Assembly: GCF_005239225.2 (NCBI RefSeq) | Contig: NC_133300.1 | Span: forward strand, 7,593,875 to 7,657,874 | DNA from: Populus alba | Lineage: Eukaryota; Streptophyta; Magnoliopsida; Malpighiales; Salicaceae | DNA: 64,000 nucleotides | Reading direction: 5' to 3' | Part shown: positions 34,117-47,806 of the stretch, piece by piece | How the letters are laid out: each line of letters starts with the position of its first letter | How positions within the stretch are numbered: position 1 is the first letter of the stretch | Translations under genes and position numbers: made by a program | Notes under the pieces: model-generated | Database searches by the model: none | Told to the model about the DNA's origin: nothing | What the model saw: the letters and a program-made list of their open reading frames with translations, nothing else

Positions 34117-35467
34117 TTAGAAGATCTTGCGACCCCCTCCATGCATCTGCAACATGGCATCAATTTGTTCCCCATTCTCTAGTCCAAGCTACACATGAAA
34201 ATCAAAATTTAGAAGAGAATCACCGAACTGAAAAGAACCAGAATAAATGAAAATCAACATTATTTGCGGTAATAAAAGATAAAAGCATAAGCACCAAATC
34301 AAACTTCAAGTACAACAAAGCTCGTTGGTGCTCATGCGGCCAAAGTTTTCCATTTACTTGTAGTTAACTCATCCACAAATGCTTGCAATTGCCCTTTTTT
34401 TTTTTTTTTTTTTTTTTGCCCTTTTTGTTTTTGTTTTGATACGTAAGTAACACTTTAATGTTATATATTTTCAAAGAAGAGGAAGTAATCTAGCAGCGAT
34501 AATCTAGAATCAAAAACAACTCTTGAACATCCTGAAAATCATGAATCAGTTCTCTTGTTTCAAAGGGACCTTTACCAACATTATCTGCAATTCTTGAAAA
34601 AAGAGCTTACGGAAAAGAGCTTCCAGGACAATAATTGAGTTAGTCGGAAAATATTTCTTGAAAAAACAAGAAAAGGTTGAAGGGCAGAAGAAGAATGTCA
34701 CCTTGGCTGCATATGTCTTTTGGTAATGCGCTTTCCATTGTAGAAAAACCGCAAGCTATGACCTTCCATTCCCCTTCTCTCAATATACTCATCCATGAGC
34801 CTTGATAGAGAGGCATGAGGCTTGATCTTATATCGTACATAACGCCATCCTGCAATGAAAAGAAAAAATGACAGAACACCACACTCAATGGACTGCATAA
34901 ATAGGTGTAATGATGTAAAATCACACAACTGCACAAAGATATTCCATTTGTAATTTCAAGTCCTTTCAGGAGCAACAATAAAAAGCCCTAAACCCCAAGG
35001 TGTTCTTCAACTGCATCAGAGCTCATCAATATATGAAGTGTACCTGTACAGGAGGATTTGATAAATGAATAGCAAGTAACCATGATCTGCTGCTATGGGG
35101 AAATGCAAGGGATGATGGGTGGCAACCGAACTTCTTTTGCATTTTCTTTGAAGATTGAGACCAAAACCTTCTCTACTATAGAAAGCTGCCTTACATACCA
35201 ATATCTCAATTACTTTAACAATATGTTTTAATTATATATAGAAATATTTAGCAAAACACAGTTTAGGCAAACCCCAACAGCTACACTTCTTCCTGGAGGA
35301 CATGCATTGGCTCAAACACAAAAACAAAAAGAAATATTGCAAGCACGGTAAGAAAAGTCAGTCCATAAATGACCAATTTTCAAATAAAATAAAGCAAGCA
35401 AGTGAAGATATAATTAAGAACCTGTCCGGACTCCTATAGATTCAGAATTAGAGGAGGAGGAGTTCAT
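34117..35467 (-). pseudogene. divergent SUMO-like gene, 3 exons, phase mismatch
   Basis: SUMO is a ubiquitin-like modifier joined to lysines through a C-terminal di-glycine. Exon 2 (34849-34702) encodes WRYVRYKIKPHASLSRLMDE, then YIERRGMEGHSLRFFYNGKR and ITKRHMQP. This aligns with the SUMO core ([30 protein letters not shown]). Exon 3 (34188-34117) encodes LGLENGEQIDAMLQMHGGGR and a short KIF tail, matching the SUMO end DGDEIDAMLHQTGG. A likely exon 1 (35467-35422, MNSSSSNSESIGVRT) joins exon 2 in phase. Exon 2 ends with two spare bases, while exon 3 must be read from its first base, so a simple join frameshifts. An unseen microexon could repair it; otherwise it is a pseudogene. The first beta strand of SUMO is also not visible in exon 1. 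Confidence 0.55.
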
Positions 35468-36990
35468 GTTAGTGTCCTATTTTTGCATTCAAACCCACAA
35501 ACCACACCTCTCCTACAATCCAAACAGTGAAAATATATAGATGGAAGCCAGTGAATTCATTGATTGTAGCAGTGAAGCAAGCAGACGTGTCTGCCTTAAA
35601 ATTTATATGCTGGTGTAAGCCACGATTTCTTAAACTTTTAAGTTGCTTCGAGTTTCCTAAGATGTGCTGACAGTCCAGAACCCTTTACTTTAAGCATGGG
35701 ACCATTTGATGAATACGAGTGAATTTAGGGTAAAGTTGACGCATGGAAGTCTTTTAAACTCTCTAGTGCTGCACAGGGTTGTGCCTGTGCTCTTCATATT
35801 TTCCTGTTATTTTCTGTTCCTTTTCTTTTAATTATACATGTATTTTTTTTTATTAATATAAATGTTAAATCAGTTTATATTTATCTCGACTAATCTTATA
35901 AATCTTAAAGTTAATAATTATATATATCTCAGTAATTATCATATTAACAATTATATGACTTGGAGTGTGTTCACCAACAAAAAAAATATATATTGTATTT
36001 TGTTTTTTTTAAATTTCCTTTTTTTTATATAAAAAAAACTGGAAAATATATTCATTTTTTTATAATTTAAATAGTGTTTATATATATATATATATATTCT
36101 TGGAATTACGTTTATTATATTATATTTTATTCAGTTTTTAATTCAATGGCTTTGAGAAATAAATTGAAACCTATTCATAATTCTAACTCTAGCATGCAAA
36201 TCAAAGTCTGCTCAGCATCTTTTCTTGATTCCCTTTCTTAAAGGAAAAAAAAAGTTGAACACGGCAAAAGTGATCTCAGCTCTAGAATTTTTCAGCAATT
36301 TGTAATCATATTCCAGCACTATTATTCAGTGTATTGGAATGTAGATGATCAGATTTATATTGGAACACAATTAGCAAATATATTTATACATCATGAGGCC
36401 ACAAAGAAGTCAATTAATTAGTAAATTCTTTAATATGTAAGAACTGATTAATCCTTCCAAATTATAAAGCGTGATGGCTAATATTACGACAACTATATTT
36501 GTATGCTTATCTAACTTTTTTTATATATCAGAAATTTAGTTATAAATAGAGAAAACATTATATATATATATATATATAAACACACAAACACGAAAGTAGG
36601 TGAATTTTCTAATGGTAGCAGTAAATCAAATTAGTTTTATATGTACCTCGTATGTGTATGTGTTTGTGTTTGTTTTTGTGATTAAAAAATACTTATTAAA
36701 GTAAATTTTAGCTAAAGTAATGTTTCGAAGTCTTTTAACTCTTTTATGGTGCAAATGTGCTCTTTATATTTTACTTTTCTTTTCCCTTTTTTTTTTTTTA
36801 GTTTTTTTATTTGCTAGAAAGTATTGTTTAAGTGTTTTTAATAAAAAATTGAATTATTTTTCTTTTATGTTTTATAGTATCATTGGAATAAACTCAAATC
36901 TATACTATTATAAAAAAATGTTAGGACAACAACTAATATTGCAGCGGGCACCTATCAACGGGACTCATGGATACTAACCATAGTATGCCA
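35468..36990. other. intergenic region
   Basis: AT-rich DNA upstream of the SUMO-like gene. It holds (TA)n runs at about 36078-36098 and 36558-36580, and a poly-T/pyrimidine-rich stretch near 36780. No coding exon was recognised. Confidence 0.55.
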
Positions 36991-36999
36991 AATTAGATT

Positions 37000-38575
37000 T
37001 AAAATGAGAGTATTAACTCCTCTAATAAAATTATAATTTATTTAAACTTAAAATCATTGATTCCTATGTAGTTCTTCCTACTTCATATAGAGTTTTTTCT
37101 GCAAAATTTTCCAACTTAGAATAAAGATGCCATGGGGGTACCAACCAAACCTGAAATCCTTCACCCAATCATATGATTTATAGTCTTAACAAACAACAAA
37201 TGCAAGCAACATCTTAAACGACTCTTTCTAGCTTTTCTAAATTATTTTCAAGGATGAGAAGGTTTTTGCTAATATTGTTCTAGTAGGGTTAATTTTAAGG
37301 GTCACCATATTTTTAAACATATTGATAGCCTCAGAATCGATCATTCCCTCAATGGATGGGAAAAGAACCAAACCATATAGGCCTATGACCAAAATTCTCA
37401 ATCAAATTTCATTGCTTTCATAATGTAATATTTTATTGAACATGGCCTTTAGTATATTCCAAAACCAACGTTGGCTATTTTCTCATTTAGTCATGTGATT
37501 TTGCCAGCTAACAGTCTATCTAAGTAATCCAAACGAAGTTAGAGGATGCTTGCTCTATAGGTGTGTAGAAGTACACCTTTTCTGACTTTGGACAATTTAA
37601 CAGGGAATTATACTCCTCGATAGTAAGAGTCTTATCTATGATATCAAAAGTGAAGCACTAATATTCTAGGTCCCAAAACCCTATCATGGCTTGAAAACAA
37701 GCATTTTGGATCCTAATTTTCAGTAAATATGATAGGTCCTAATATTGTTTATGAAAATTGATCTAGTCATAAGAGGATAACCTTTCCTAGCAATCTAATA
37801 ATTGTCTTGTACCAAAGTGGTCTGTAATCTAATTTAACATGTTATGGCAACTGAGACTCAAATTCTGATGGCAAGCAATCCCTTTTATAATGTTGGCTCA
37901 ATTTTGATCTGGTCAAAAAGTCCTTAATAGTAATAGGTTTTTCCATCTCTCACTTCTTGTAAGAATCAATGGAGATTTAATAAGAACATGAAATATATAT
38001 AAAAATGTATGTTCATGCCTTGACATTTGTTTATGTCCTAAAGGTTATATCCTAATTGATAGGATCTATCTCATAAGATTTGACTTAGTTTAATCTATCT
38101 TTAAAGATATTTATTTGGTTCCCAGATTGCCCGAATTACCTATAGGGTAACCGACCTCTTAACCTTATATAACTTGAGTATGGGGCCAAACTCCACAATA
38201 ATCGTTGCATATAGTGAGTTACAATATGAGAGGAATTCTAAATGAGTATCAATGGACATAAATCACACTTGCCACTTAAATCTTCATTTTCTAATCTTAG
38301 AAAGGATGAGCTCCGGTCTAGAGTTTTTATGGGTTCACTATAAAGTGTGTGAATACTCAAATAAATAACATGTATGCATATACAATTTGGAAAATTGAAA
38401 TGATTTATAGTACAATTAAATTTCATAAAATAAACAATGCAAATGAATACCTAATTAGAAACAAAATAAATTGTAATAGAAACACAAGTAATCAGGCTCA
38501 ACCCTAAGTTTCTAATGGAGTTGTCATTATGTTGATACACAACATCACGGGACACCTACATTTTTTTCCGGTATT
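37000..38575 (-). mobile_element. decayed Tat-like Ty3/gypsy element, 5' region (minus strand)
   Basis: Read on the minus strand, about 37430-37270 gives LRILVIGLYGLVLFPSIEGM, then IDSEAINMF and TILAKTFSSLK. This resembles the N-terminal domain (the 'IYGLVIFP' domain) that precedes gag in Tat-lineage gypsy elements. Upstream, near 38520-38570, comes a terminal stretch ending in GTGTATCAAC followed by an 'atgacaactccattagaaac' type leader, typical of the start of the internal region of these elements. Stops and shifts are frequent. No complete LTR was found. Confidence 0.5.
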
Positions 38576-38577
38576 AA
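38530..38577 (-). repeat. inverted partner of the 42395-42447 sequence
   Basis: Read on the minus strand, this contains GGAAAAAAATGTAGGTGTC followed by TGATGTTGTGTATCAAC. Nearly the same string occurs on the plus strand at 42402-42447. The two face each other across about 3.8 kb. The likely source is the same LTR-end/leader junction in two gypsy elements of opposite orientation. Confidence 0.65.
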
Positions 38578-39385
38578 AAAATCATTTTGAAAAAAAAAAA
38601 GATCTTTTTTAATTTTATTTAAATGCTATAATATTTTAAGCTTATTATTTGCAATTTGTTTTTTAGGGTTACCACTAGTCCCTAAAAGTAGAAACATTAA
38701 AAAATAACATCAATCCCTAAAAATATGACTCATTGAAATATTGATGTTTAACCCTCAAATAGGAGTTATGTCCAAGTTGCAAAAAAATAAAAAATAAAAA
38801 AAAAAGAGGGGGGGGCATAATCCATATTTGTTTTTAAAATTTTGATATCAATCCTTTATTAGAAGAAAAAAAAAACATGTCAATGAATAATGTTTATCCC
38901 TAAAAAGGAAGATTATGTTGTAATAGCTAAAAACAAGGCATAACCCATATTTGAGAATTAGACTTTCGACCCACGTATGACGACGATATAAATTAGGCAT
39001 TGGACTCACCTCATCATTCTTTTTTATATTTATTTCAGGTATTTCATAAAATACAAGTATAAAAAGAAAATAAAACACACCTAGAAGTCCCCAAAATTAC
39101 TTGAGTGGCACTTTATAGGAAAAAGATCGAAATACCCTTGAACTTCCCTAAAAACTATGAAAATAGACCTGGTGGTGCATCTAGCTCACGTGTAGCCACT
39201 ATTAGAGGGGTGAATATTTTTGGCAAGATTTTGGGCCACAAATTACATCTTCTAGTAGATTTATGTGAGCAGATTCCAATGGTGGTGATGGTGTTGGCAG
39301 TTGATGATTGATATATAATAAAAGCTTGCTGCAATGGATGTCAACAATGTAGAGGAAGATGAAGAAAAGGGCAAGAACTATAATA
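38570..39385. other. spacer between opposite gypsy remnants
   Basis: AT-rich, with purine runs near 38780-38815. No recognisable domain was seen. It is probably also retrotransposon-derived, because it is bracketed by opposite gypsy pieces. Confidence 0.4.
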
Positions 39386-41723
39386 ATAAGCCAAAAACAA
39401 TGAAAGAAGGTGAATTGTTGCGTTAGTTAACTGTCTACTCTCTAAAAAAAGCTCCAGCCAAAACCTTTATGTAGAAGCTTTTAGATGATAAAGTATTCTA
39501 GAATTGGGAGATTGAAAAAGCCCTAGTTGTTTTAAAGAAGTAATAATTAAATGTCCACTTATATTTGCTTTTATATGCTTTATGGGCTTTGCGTTGTAAA
39601 TTACCGTGTTTTTGTACCTAATTGAAAATCTTAGCTTAAAATGAGGTCTTTTCTTAATTATTGAGCTAACTTTTAAAATATTAATGAGATCATGCATTTT
39701 CTTCAATAATTTTTTTTTATCTACAATACTCTTATACTAAAAACACCTTTTGTTTTTAGAAATTCTGAAAGTGGATCCTCCACAAATCCACAAACATATT
39801 GCACTGGAAATGAATGGCCAAACTATGATAAGTATGTGATTGCAATGGAAAAAAAAAAAGAATGAGAAGAAGATTATATAAGAGAGTTTCCTAAACTAAT
39901 AGAGTAGTCTAAGCATGCTTGAAAACCTACAAAGGAGGAGTTAAAGGTGATAAATGTAGGCACCAAGCAAGATAAAAGAAAGCTAAAGATAGGAACTCTG
40001 AATACCGCAAAAGAAAAGGGTGGTCAAACCTCACTCCTACAAGATTATATGGATGTGTTTGCCCAGTCTTATGCAGATACGTTCGGTTTAGACATTGATA
40101 TTATATTACACAAAGTGCCTTTAATAAAAGGGTGTAAACTTGATAAACAAAAAATTAAAAAGAACTCGCCCTGATATTTTACTCAAGGTTAAGGTAGATA
40201 TAAAAAAGTTGTGGCATGTTGGTTTCCTAAAAGTTATTAAATACCCTCAATGGATATCTAATATAGTGGTAGTACCAAAAAAAGGATGATAAAGTCAGAG
40301 TATGTGTAGACTTCAGAGATCTAAACAAAGTTAGTCTAAATGATGATTTTCCTTTGCCTCATATAGACTTCCTAATAACGCTGCTAGAAGCTTAACTTAT
40401 TCCTTCATTGATGGATTTTTTTTGGTATAACCACATTAGGATAGCTAGAGAAGATTAGAAGAAGACAACTTTTATCATATAGGAAACATTTTGCTACAAA
40501 GTTATGCCATTTGAGTTGAAGAATGTCAAAGCCACTTATCAAAGGGCAATGGTGACACTCTTCTATGATATGATATATAAAGAGATTGGAGTGTATGTGG
40601 ATGATATGATTGATAGGTCTAAAAAAGAAGAAGATCATGTCCAATTTCTAAGAAAGTTATGTGATAGACTAAGGAAGTATTAATTGAAGTTGAATTCTAC
40701 AAAGTGTTTATTTGGGGTGAAGTTTGGGAAGTTATTAAAATTTATGATAAACAATAAAGAAATAAAGATTGATTCTGATAAAGTGAAAGCAATTCAGATT
40801 ATGACAGTTCATAAAACCAAGAAAAAAGTATAAGGCTTTTTAGGATGTTTGAATTAAATCACTCGATTCATATCTCAATTAATAACAACTTGTGAGTCAA
40901 TCTTCCGATTACTCTGAAAAAAGAACCATGGTATATGGGACGAAGATTTTCAAGAGACTTTTAATAAAATAAAACAATGTTTATAGAATTCACCTTTGTT
41001 ATTGCCACTTGTGCCTAAAAGACCTTTAATTATATATATGACAGTAATTGTGGTAGCAATAGGTTATATGTCGGGATAACATGATGAGTTTGGAAGAAAG
41101 GAGCAACCTATCTATTATCTGAGCAGGAAGTTTACTGATTGTAAATCCAAATATACTATGATTGAGAAATTGTGTTATGTCATTGTATGGAGTACGAAGC
41201 ATCTTCAAAAATATATGTTGTATTATACCACCTAGTTGATCTAAAAAACATATCCTTCTAAATACATCTGTGAGAAACCCTATATGTCAAGCCGAATAGC
41301 AAGAAGACAAATAATGTTGGATGAACATGACATTATATACAGGACAGAAAATATGTGAAAGAAAGTGCAATTATTGATCATTTAACAAATAATGTTATTA
41401 AAGATTATGAACCTTTGAAATTTGACTTTCTGGATGAGGATGTAATGATAGTAAAAGAAGAAAAGGAGAAAAATTATTGGTGGATCATATATTTTGATGG
41501 TGTAATGAATGTATATGGCAATAGGGCAGAGGTTGTGATAATCTTGCCTAATAAGAAGTAATTTTCCATCTCAATCAAATTGAGGTTTGAATGTACTAAC
41601 AATACTTTTGAATATAAGACTTCTATCCTTGGATTAGAAGCTATTTTAGAGATGAAAATAAAGAAGCTTGATGTTTATTGGGATTTAATGTTGATAATAT
41701 GTCAAGTGAAATGAGGATGGTAG

Positions 41724-41757
<34 letters not shown>

Positions 41758-42450
41758 AGAAAAACTAAGACCCTATCAAGAATATCTCTCTAAACTGACC
41801 GAGGGTTTTGATGAAATAGATTTTACTCATATAGAAAGAGACATAAACCAATTTGTTGATGCGTTGGTAATTTTAGCTTTTATGGCCAAAGCTAATTACA
41901 AAATCAGGATATAACCAATTTGTATTGAGATCAGAAATTTTCTAGCTTATTGTTGTTTAGTTGAAGGAGAAATGGATGAGAACCCTATGGTTTTATGATT
42001 TCAATCAGTTTATCCAATATCAAGAGTATCCTTTAGAGGCATCTCAAGTAGATATGAATACCTTAAAAAGGTTAGCCATGCAATTTTATATGGATGAAGA
42101 AACCCTATATAAAAGGTCATTTAATGGAACTTTACTGAGATGTCTAGATGAAATCGAAGCCAAGGTAGTAATGCAAGAAATTCATGAAAAAAATTATGCG
42201 ATTCATACGTACAAATGAGCATATGAGGGCTACACAAATCCAATGATCTAAGTACTTCTGGATGACTATAAAGAAAGGATATATAGATTATGTTAGAAAA
42301 TGCCATAAATATCTAATATATAATGATAAGATAAATCCACATCCAACTTCTTTGCTTAATATAACATCACCACGACTTCTTTGCACATCCAGTTTATTTT
42401 TCAATATCAGAAAAAAAATGTAGGTGTCTGTCAATGTTGTGTATCAACAC
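39386..42450 (+). mobile_element. decayed Tat-like Ty3/gypsy pol region (plus strand)
   Basis: Pol domains are recognisable in order. A linker gives LKIGTLNTAKEK, YMDVFAQSYADTFGLDIDII and LHKVPLIKGC (39960-40140). Reverse transcriptase gives VRVCVDFRDLNKV, FPLPHIDFL and VYVDDMID (40290-40620). RNase H-like blocks give IYYLSRKFTD and WIIYFDGVMNVYGNRAE (41100-41530), then LRPYQEYLSKLTEGFDEIDF with the linked motif NQFVDALVILAFMA (41760-41900). An integrase start gives MQFYMDEETLYKRSFNGTLL, then KCHKYLI (42070-42320). Numerous stops and a 28-bp A run near 41728-41755 make it inactive. It ends near 42450 with a sequence that is the inverted counterpart of 38530-38577. Confidence 0.75.
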
Positions 42451-43985
42451 TTTGTTTATCCCTCAACCAACTCTCCCAAAATAATCAAGAGAAGAAAAAG
42501 AAAAATGAAGAACTTTCCTTCCCTTTTTTTGATAGATAAACTACAAGTCGACCCTATAAAAAGGAAGGGGTTGATTGCTTATAATTACCAAAATACCACT
42601 CATTTAGTGTCTACGTGTTGATTTTATCAAATCATTATCCATCAGTATTTTTCGCGTACTAGAAATTTTTATTATGTCATCTCAGTTTTTTATTGAAATT
42701 TTTCATCACCATTCATAATAAAAATTTCTCTAAATCTTATTAAGAATTATTTAAATTTTCTCCATTTAGCACGAGCTTACCCTAACTGTAGAGATATTTT
42801 CATGCACAAATTATTCTTTAATCTATTTAGGATTTTCACACAAACTTACCAAGACTTTTGATTTCCAATCATAATGATTCCCTCATAATCTCCACCCCTC
42901 TCTATTAAGATTTAGATGATTATATACGAGTCTTATACAGATAATCAATAATATTCTTGTGTAAATTCATGCATTCATGTATTTGGAGTTTCATTATATT
43001 TTTCTAAGGATTTTCTCCCCTACTGGCAAAAACATTTTCCTTAAATAAATATTTTACTCGATTACGGGTTTTAATTGATTTTTCACTGATTGACATTTTG
43101 CTTATTGATTTATTATTTTATTGCATTCGAGATTTAAATTAATTTAATGGGGATTTTTATCCCAAATCATAACAATTTTACTCTTAATTCACTATTTTTA
43201 ATTGAGAATTACCTTATTTAACATTGTTTTACCAATATTTAGGTTAAGGGTTTATATAAATTAATAAAAAAAAATTTATGTTGATGAAAAACAATTCAAA
43301 ATAACTATATTTTTAAATTTAATAATAATATTAATGAATTTCTTAAGATCTAATTTTTTATGTTTTAAAATTTTTTAATTCTTGTGTAGCATTGTGTAAA
43401 TATCCAATCTAGTTACAAAAAAAACTATAAGGGCTCGGTTTTTTCCTATAGCATGTGAGGAGAATCATAATGGATTCAAGCAATGAATGATCATTTTTCC
43501 CGTCATTGCTCTTAACAGTTGTCCTTGGTATTTGGGGTAAAATCATCTTTTTTCATGGGATGCAAATATCATTTGGAGATTGATAAGGGACAATTTTGTC
43601 ATTCAACTTTGAAAATGAACATTAAATATACTCTTTTGCCCTTGAAATCTAAAAACAAAGGTCTTTCATTAAGGGTTTTTTTTTTCTTTTTCTTTTTATT
43701 TACATAGTGAAATAATGTTTATACCTTCACCTAGTAAAAAAATAACCTTGTAGATGACATTTTATTTGTCTTAACTTTTTTTTTTTTTTGTAATAATGAT
43801 ATGTCATTGGGCTTTTTTTTGTAATCTGAGTTATTAAAATATTAATAAATCAGTAAAATACGTTGACATGTGCCACGCTCACGTCAGAACATCAAAGTCC
43901 TTCATGCTATTACGGAGGCATGTAAGGACACTTATGGTGGCCACAAAAACCAAATCACCAATTTATCTGACGCACAAGGTTGTGA
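42451..43985. other. intergenic / repeat-derived DNA
   Basis: AT-rich DNA without a recognised gene. A more balanced patch at about 43860-43985 (GTTGACATGTGCCACGCTCA and following) marks the start of the sequence shared with the second copy of the large duplication. Confidence 0.45.
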
Positions 43986-44029
43986 TGCAATTGTTTGGGC
44001 AAGGTGGGTGGCGATTTAGCAGCGAATAG

Positions 44030-46860
44030 TTTTTTTTATCCTACCCTAATTTTATCTCTTCTATGCCTTGCTATTCGTGACAGGCATTTAAAAGTTTAGT
44101 TATGCCCTCCACTTTGTATTTGTTTTAGATTTGATCCTTATTTTTTTATATATGTTTTTATTTTAATATTTCTTGAAGTTTTTTTTTTAATTTCATCCCT
44201 CCGCATTTAATTTGATTTAATTTTTTTTATCAAATCTAATCGTTATTCTTTTGATTGCTATTTTTTTTATACTTGAGGATTTTGCTTTTAGAATCTATTT
44301 ATTTTTTAAAAATTTTGGTCGTTTTTTTTTTCATGCTCCATTTCAATTTCAATTTCATTTTTTTTTTAATTTTGTGTTTTTAAAATCTTTATTAATTTTT
44401 TTAAAAAAATTTGGTCCTTATTTTTTTATTGCTATTTTTCTATCCTTTATTTATTTTGTTTTCAATTTAATTCATGATTAATTTCTTTCAATTATATTTT
44501 GTTCAAGATTTAGTCCTCATTGTTTATTTTTTTTTATGATTTTTTATAATTGAAAATTTTGCTTTGTAATTTTTTTGTGTTTACCTTTTGCATGATATTC
44601 TCAGTCTCATGACATGGTTTACCAGTTTCATTGATTTACGTGGTTTGAGTTTGGTCATTTTTTAAAAGATTCCTTTTAGAATTTGTTTTTTCTTTTTCAT
44701 AATTTGACATTAACTTATTAGGCCTTGAGCTTTGTGATTTCTTATGTTTTTCTTTTTGTAAGGTTATCGATCCCCATCTTATATCTCAGATCGTAAGTTA
44801 GTAGAGTTAACATGGGTTGACTTAGTTTTTTTAAAATTGATTTTTTATTCAGTTTTATCACTTTTCATTAGATTATTGACCCTTAAGTGTTGTCATTTTT
44901 TCACCTTTCTTTATGTGGAGTTATCCCGTATGCGTGATGGTCAAGCACCTTAGTGTCCCCTCCATGAATAAGCAGTGTCTCTAACTCGATGGTGGCTGGA
45001 GTGGCAGGTGTGATATTTTTTTTTTTTTCTTCTCTCTCTATTAGTCAATTTTCATGTTGAACTTAAAAAAAATCAAATCAATCCATAAGGTTTGTTGTAC
45101 TTAAAATTACATCCTTATTCTTTTCATTATAATTTTTAAAATTGAGTTTTTTCAATTCCATTGTTGTTCTCTTTATTGCAATTTTTTTTTATATTAAGAA
45201 TACTTTATTGAATTAAGATTTGTTTTCAATTTTACTCTAATAGATATTTTCACATATCATATTTGATTTTCATTCTTTTAATTACTATTTTTTAATGGTT
45301 TTTGCAATTGTTTTTTTGGGAAATTTATCATTTTTTTTTCTATCAAATCTAATCCTTTTTTTATTATTGTATTTTTTTGAACTTGCAAGATTTTTTTAGA
45401 TTGATTTTTTTTTCATCCTCCAATATTTAATTGGACATTTATTTACTTTCTTAGTTGAGTTCGAATCTAAAATTTATCGATTTACGAGTTTAAAAGATTG
45501 ACTCTAGTTTATGAAATTGACACGGACATGGGTTTCCGTGGTTTTTTTCTTTTTTAAAAGCTTTTTTTTGCATCCCTTACCATTATGTTATTTTTTTTTT
45601 TAATTTTCTTTCTATGAGATTTTTTTGTCAATTTGAAAATAACATAGGTCACCTTGGTTTTAGTTTTATAGTTTGTTAAATTTAGCTTTTCTAAAGGAAT
45701 TTTGTTTTTAAATTGAATTGAATTAATTAATTTCATCCTCCAACATTTATTTTTTTAGGTGTTAAGCTCTTAGGTTGAGCCCGGGTCAAGAAGTTAATTG
45801 ATTGCGGGCTTAAGAGGTTAATCTATGTTTACAAAGTTTGTATCATCTTGATATCTTTTCTATGATGAAAAAAAATTGTTGGCCCAATTTTTTTTTAAAA
45901 TTCAAAATTTTTATTGCATCCCCTAGTATTTAAAATGACGCAATACTTGAAGAAATTTTATTTTTTAATGTTTTTTTGGAAATTGGTATTTTGATTTTAT
46001 TTACTTTTTTTATTGAGTTATCTCAATATTATATCTTGAGTCATGAATTCAGCAGGTTCATCAAGTTTAAGTCAATCAATTTTTTCATTGATTTTTAATA
46101 TTTTTGAATATCAAGTAAATAATCATAAAAGCATGAACCCTATTACATGGGAACCTACTTTTACATATAATCTTTGCATTTTAAATTATGATGTATTTTT
46201 TATAAACAAAGTGTCTTAAATGTATAACTGTTATCTGATACTTTTGTTTAAATGTGTGATGTCTATTAGTAGCACAAGAATGCAAATTATGATTATATAT
46301 GTATATTATAATGTGAACTTATAATCATACAAACATAATATTATGTGCATGTGTAAGAACCGCTTTTAATGAAATGTTGATTGATGTTTTGTGTATGGAT
46401 TGTACCTTGATAATGAGTGGAAATCGGTTTATCAATTCCTAGAATGATATCATGTTTTTTAAAAAATATTTTTGTTGTTTTGGCTTTGAAAAGCCTGGTT
46501 GTTACAGTGATTTCTACTCGATGCTCTAATTGTCAAAGTAAAGAAATTCAACCAAGCGCGAACAAGCAACGGGAGTAACTATGACTCTTTTAAGGTAGCC
46601 AAATGTCTCGTCATCTAATTACTGATGCACATGAATGGATTAACAATATTTTCATTGTTTGTGTCTACTATCCAATGAAATCATAGTTAAGGGATTGAAC
46701 TTAGCAGAATCAGTCAGGAAAGAAGACTCAGTTGAGCTTAACTCTAGTTAAATTTTGTGAAATAATATAAGAAGTATAGGATAAATGAGAGTTTTGGTGA
46801 AATTAAAAATACCATTATTTTTAATGTTGTTTTAATTATTTTGTGAATAAAGACCCACAA
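44030..46860. repeat. T-rich dispersed repeat inside duplication copy 1
   Basis: Long T tracts with short conserved phrases ('tttcatcctccaa', 'gttgagcccgggtcaag', 'gttaacatgggttgactt'). Same type as 17.1-18.25 kb, and directly paralogous to 55.1-58.1 kb. Frames that appear open here are phenylalanine-rich low-complexity artefacts. Confidence 0.6.
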
Positions 46861-47365
46861 ACCTTTTTTTTTTTTTTTTTGAATCCAAAGCCACTTTTGC
46901 GGCCGGATGCAATCCAAAAAAAAGTATTGTCGGTTGGAGAGTTTAAGCAGGGTGGCTTAAAAACAATTTGCTCCATCTTGGGACTTGTTTATTTGCAGGA
47001 AAGTGGTTTCCTTGAAAAGTGAATTACTTTCTGATGTATGGTAGTATTATGAAAAATGAACTAGAAAACACTTTCTAGTGTTTGGTTATGTTAAGAAAAA
47101 TGAAGTGGAAAATAATCTATTAATAAATTAATTTTTTTTTAAAATTTATCTAATATATGAAAAATATTAAATATAAATATTTATTCACTTGCAATAAAAG
47201 AATAAAATCTAAAAAGTGTAATAATAACTTTTTTTATTATATTTTATATTCATATGTAGCTTATTTTATAAAATATAACTATATATGTCATATAATATTA
47301 TAGAGATATAACCCTGTGAAATTTTTCATAAATAAAACCTTTTTTTTTTTTGCAATTTTAAAAGC

Positions 47366-47368
<3 letters not shown>

Positions 47369-47415
<47 letters not shown>
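47369..47415. repeat. (TA)n microsatellite
   Basis: About 46 bp of TA alternation inside the copy-1-specific insertion. Confidence 0.95.
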
Positions 47416-47418
<3 letters not shown>

Positions 47419-47806
47419 TTATTTTATTTTTCATATGAAGAAAGCCAAATTAGTTTATGGTATTAACTAAGAGTTAGATATTTGGGTTTTTTGGTATGAA
47501 GATTTTTTAAAAAGATAAATAAATACAAAAATATTTTGATAGATTTTTTGGATAAAGATTGTTTTTTTTTTTAGCAGATATAGACAATTATCCCTGTAAT
47601 ATCCCTTTAATATATATCAAATAAGCATTAAGAAATAAATATAAATATATTACATCAAACATAGTCATGCATAAATATTAAGTTTTAATTTAATACTCAT
47701 ACATATTAGTTCAAATTAACAAACATAAACATGCTAGACCGAATTAAACAAGTAAACATATTTGTCAAATAACAAACATAAACTTTCTTATCATAGTGAA
47801 ATCATC

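Noticed and set aside
42424..42621. 65-aa ORF after the gypsy pol remnant
   Set aside because: It starts inside the inverted terminal sequence of the gypsy relic and has no family resemblance.
44251..44481. Phenylalanine-rich ORF (and the similar one at 55290-55517)
   Set aside because: Products of T-rich low-complexity repeat; composition is not protein-like and there is no family.
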